Source of the DNA: Cyanobacteria bacterium UBA8803
GTDB lineage: Bacteria > Cyanobacteriota > Cyanobacteriia > Cyanobacteriales > Coleofasciculaceae
Assembly: GCA_003505715.1 (NCBI GenBank)
Contig: DNXU01000139.1
Span: 1-5,940, forward strand
Direction: 5' to 3'
DNA: 5,940 nt
In this document: in pieces, positions 5,255-5,940 of the stretch
How positions within the stretch are numbered: position 1 is the stretch's first letter
How the letters are laid out: the number at the start of each line of letters is the position of its first letter
The notes under the pieces: generated by a model
Databases searched by the model: none
The model's input: only the letters and a program-made list of their open reading frames with translations
What the model was told of the DNA's origin: nothing
Position numbers and translations under genes: made by a program

Positions 5255-5263
5255 GTTCCCGTC

Positions 5264-5940
5264 GTGTCAAAACTGGTCAAAGCCCAACTCATTTCGACGG
5301 ATGGAGGGGGAACCATTGAGTTCATGTTCAACCCCAACCAATTGGCCTTCAGCCAGCAAATTAATTTGACCAAAGATAGAGGAGCTCGTACTGGCCGAGG
5401 ACTCCCCAAGGTTAGTTTCGCTTATCCAGAGCCTTGCTCGTTGACTATTAATGACATAGTGTTTGATACCTATGAGGAAGGCAGCAGCGTACTCAAACAT
5501 ATCAAACCCTTTGAGAAAGCTCTGAATTTTGCCGAGTCAGGACCAGGTAAAGAAAAACGCCCCCCCACCTATGTATTTACCTGGGGGTCACAGCAGTACA
5601 TCCGTTGCTTTATTACCAACCTGACCTACAACCTAACTTTATTTTTGCCTGATGGGACGCCAGTAAGAGCCAAAATCAACCTGACCCTGGAAGAAATTGA
5701 TGAATCCACCTCTCAACCAGGTATGGGTACTCCTCGCTCTAGCGCAACACAACGCCAACAAGATAGTCTAGCGAATCGTAAAGCCAGTCAAAAGTCAAGT
5801 TCCGGCGCAGCAGCATCTACTTCTTCACCAACATCAAGTTCCTCAGCCGCTGCACCAGGCGCAGGAGCTGGTGCAGGAGCAGGAGGTGGCGCAAGTTCAG
5901 GGGCTGGAGCAGCTGCTCAAGCCGCAGGTGCCGCATCTCA
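5264..5940 (+). CDS. CIS tube-domain protein, Afp7/Pvc7-like tube-spike adaptor (partial, runs off the right edge)
   Basis: The 225 visible residues start at GTG 5264. The frame opens only after TAA at 5222-5224, no ATG precedes, and GGAGG sits nine bases upstream. Residues 1-146 match the contractile injection system tube domain: EFMFNPNQLAFSQQI (19-33), IVFDTYEEGSSV (65-76), KRPPTYVFTWGSQ (98-110) and FLPDGTPVRAKINLTLEEID (127-146). In Afp and Pvc this domain forms the ring joining inner tube to spike, usually followed by a LysM domain that may bind peptidoglycan or seat the baseplate. Here residues from about 148 on become Ser/Thr/Gln-rich and then almost pure Ala/Gly/Ser (PGAGAGAGAGGGASSGAGAA). 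No LysM is visible before the edge, so its presence beyond is only expected. It is divergent from the sheath operon and may head a baseplate-spike operon. Confidence 0.88.
   Translation, partial: MSKLVKAQLISTDGGGTIEFMFNPNQLAFSQQINLTKDRGARTGRGLPKVSFAYPEPCSLTINDIVFDTYEEGSSVLKHIKPFEKALNFAESGPGKEKRPPTYVFTWGSQQYIRCFITNLTYNLTLFLPDGTPVRAKINLTLEEIDESTSQPGMGTPRSSATQRQQDSLANRKASQKSSSGAAASTSSPTSSSSAAAPGAGAGAGAGGGASSGAGAAAQAAGAAS

Larger units (their letters stand above)
4467..5263. other. Divergent intergenic region, about 800 bases
   Basis: This region separates the sheath operon (minus) from the tube-adaptor gene (plus) and must hold the start signals of both. Its left half (to about 4970) is of mixed composition and has several short open frames but no convincing gene. 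Its right half (about 5010-5220) is strongly AT-rich, the expected place for promoters of the plus-strand gene. Possible -10 hexamers are TAATAT at 5144-5149 and TAAAAT at 5158-5163, neither with a good -35, so I do not call a promoter. No tRNA, rRNA or CRISPR structure is visible. Confidence 0.7.

Noticed and set aside
5221..5500. Two minus-strand open frames of 62 and 77 codons
   Set aside because: Both are antisense to the tube-adaptor domain, whose plus-strand translation matches a known family.

Overview
The window carries part of a contractile injection system (eCIS / phage-tail-like particle), most likely from a filamentous cyanobacterium. The cyanobacterial call rests on a HIP1 octamer (GCGATCGC) at 4901-4908, on heptanucleotide tandem-repeat hairpins between genes, and on moderate GC with AT-rich spacers. 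Cyanobacteria are known to carry such systems, including thylakoid-anchored ones. No species is claimed.

Minus strand, read right to left: a tail sheath (2751-4466); three divergent gp19-type inner-tube proteins (2022-2510, 1475-1960, 851-1351); two tandem small paralogs that look like tail assembly chaperones (537-854 and 175-489); and a short DUF6760-like reading frame (38-189). This is a sheath-tube-chaperone operon. The third tube gene and the first chaperone gene overlap by four bases (ATGA). Gaps elsewhere are 240, 61, 123 and 47 bases, and three of the four contain inverted repeats.

Plus strand: after a non-coding divergent region of about 800 bases, a gene starts at GTG 5264 and runs off the right edge. 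Its first ~150 residues match the CIS tube-protein domain of Afp7/Pvc7-type tube-spike adaptors, followed by a long Ser/Ala/Gly-rich low-complexity stretch. Baseplate and spike genes would be expected beyond the edge.

The most interesting point is the left end. The DUF6760-like frame has no ordinary start of its own and lies in the -1 frame of the second chaperone gene, joined to it at a run of five Gs that follows an internal GGAGG. A -1 slip there would make a 150-residue chaperone-DUF6760 fusion, like the G/GT tail chaperones of lambda-type phages. A one-base deletion or sequencing error in the G run is the main competing explanation. The divergent region also holds unexplained short open frames that may be remnants of a repeated element. 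The overall system is of a known type; the novelty lies in these details.
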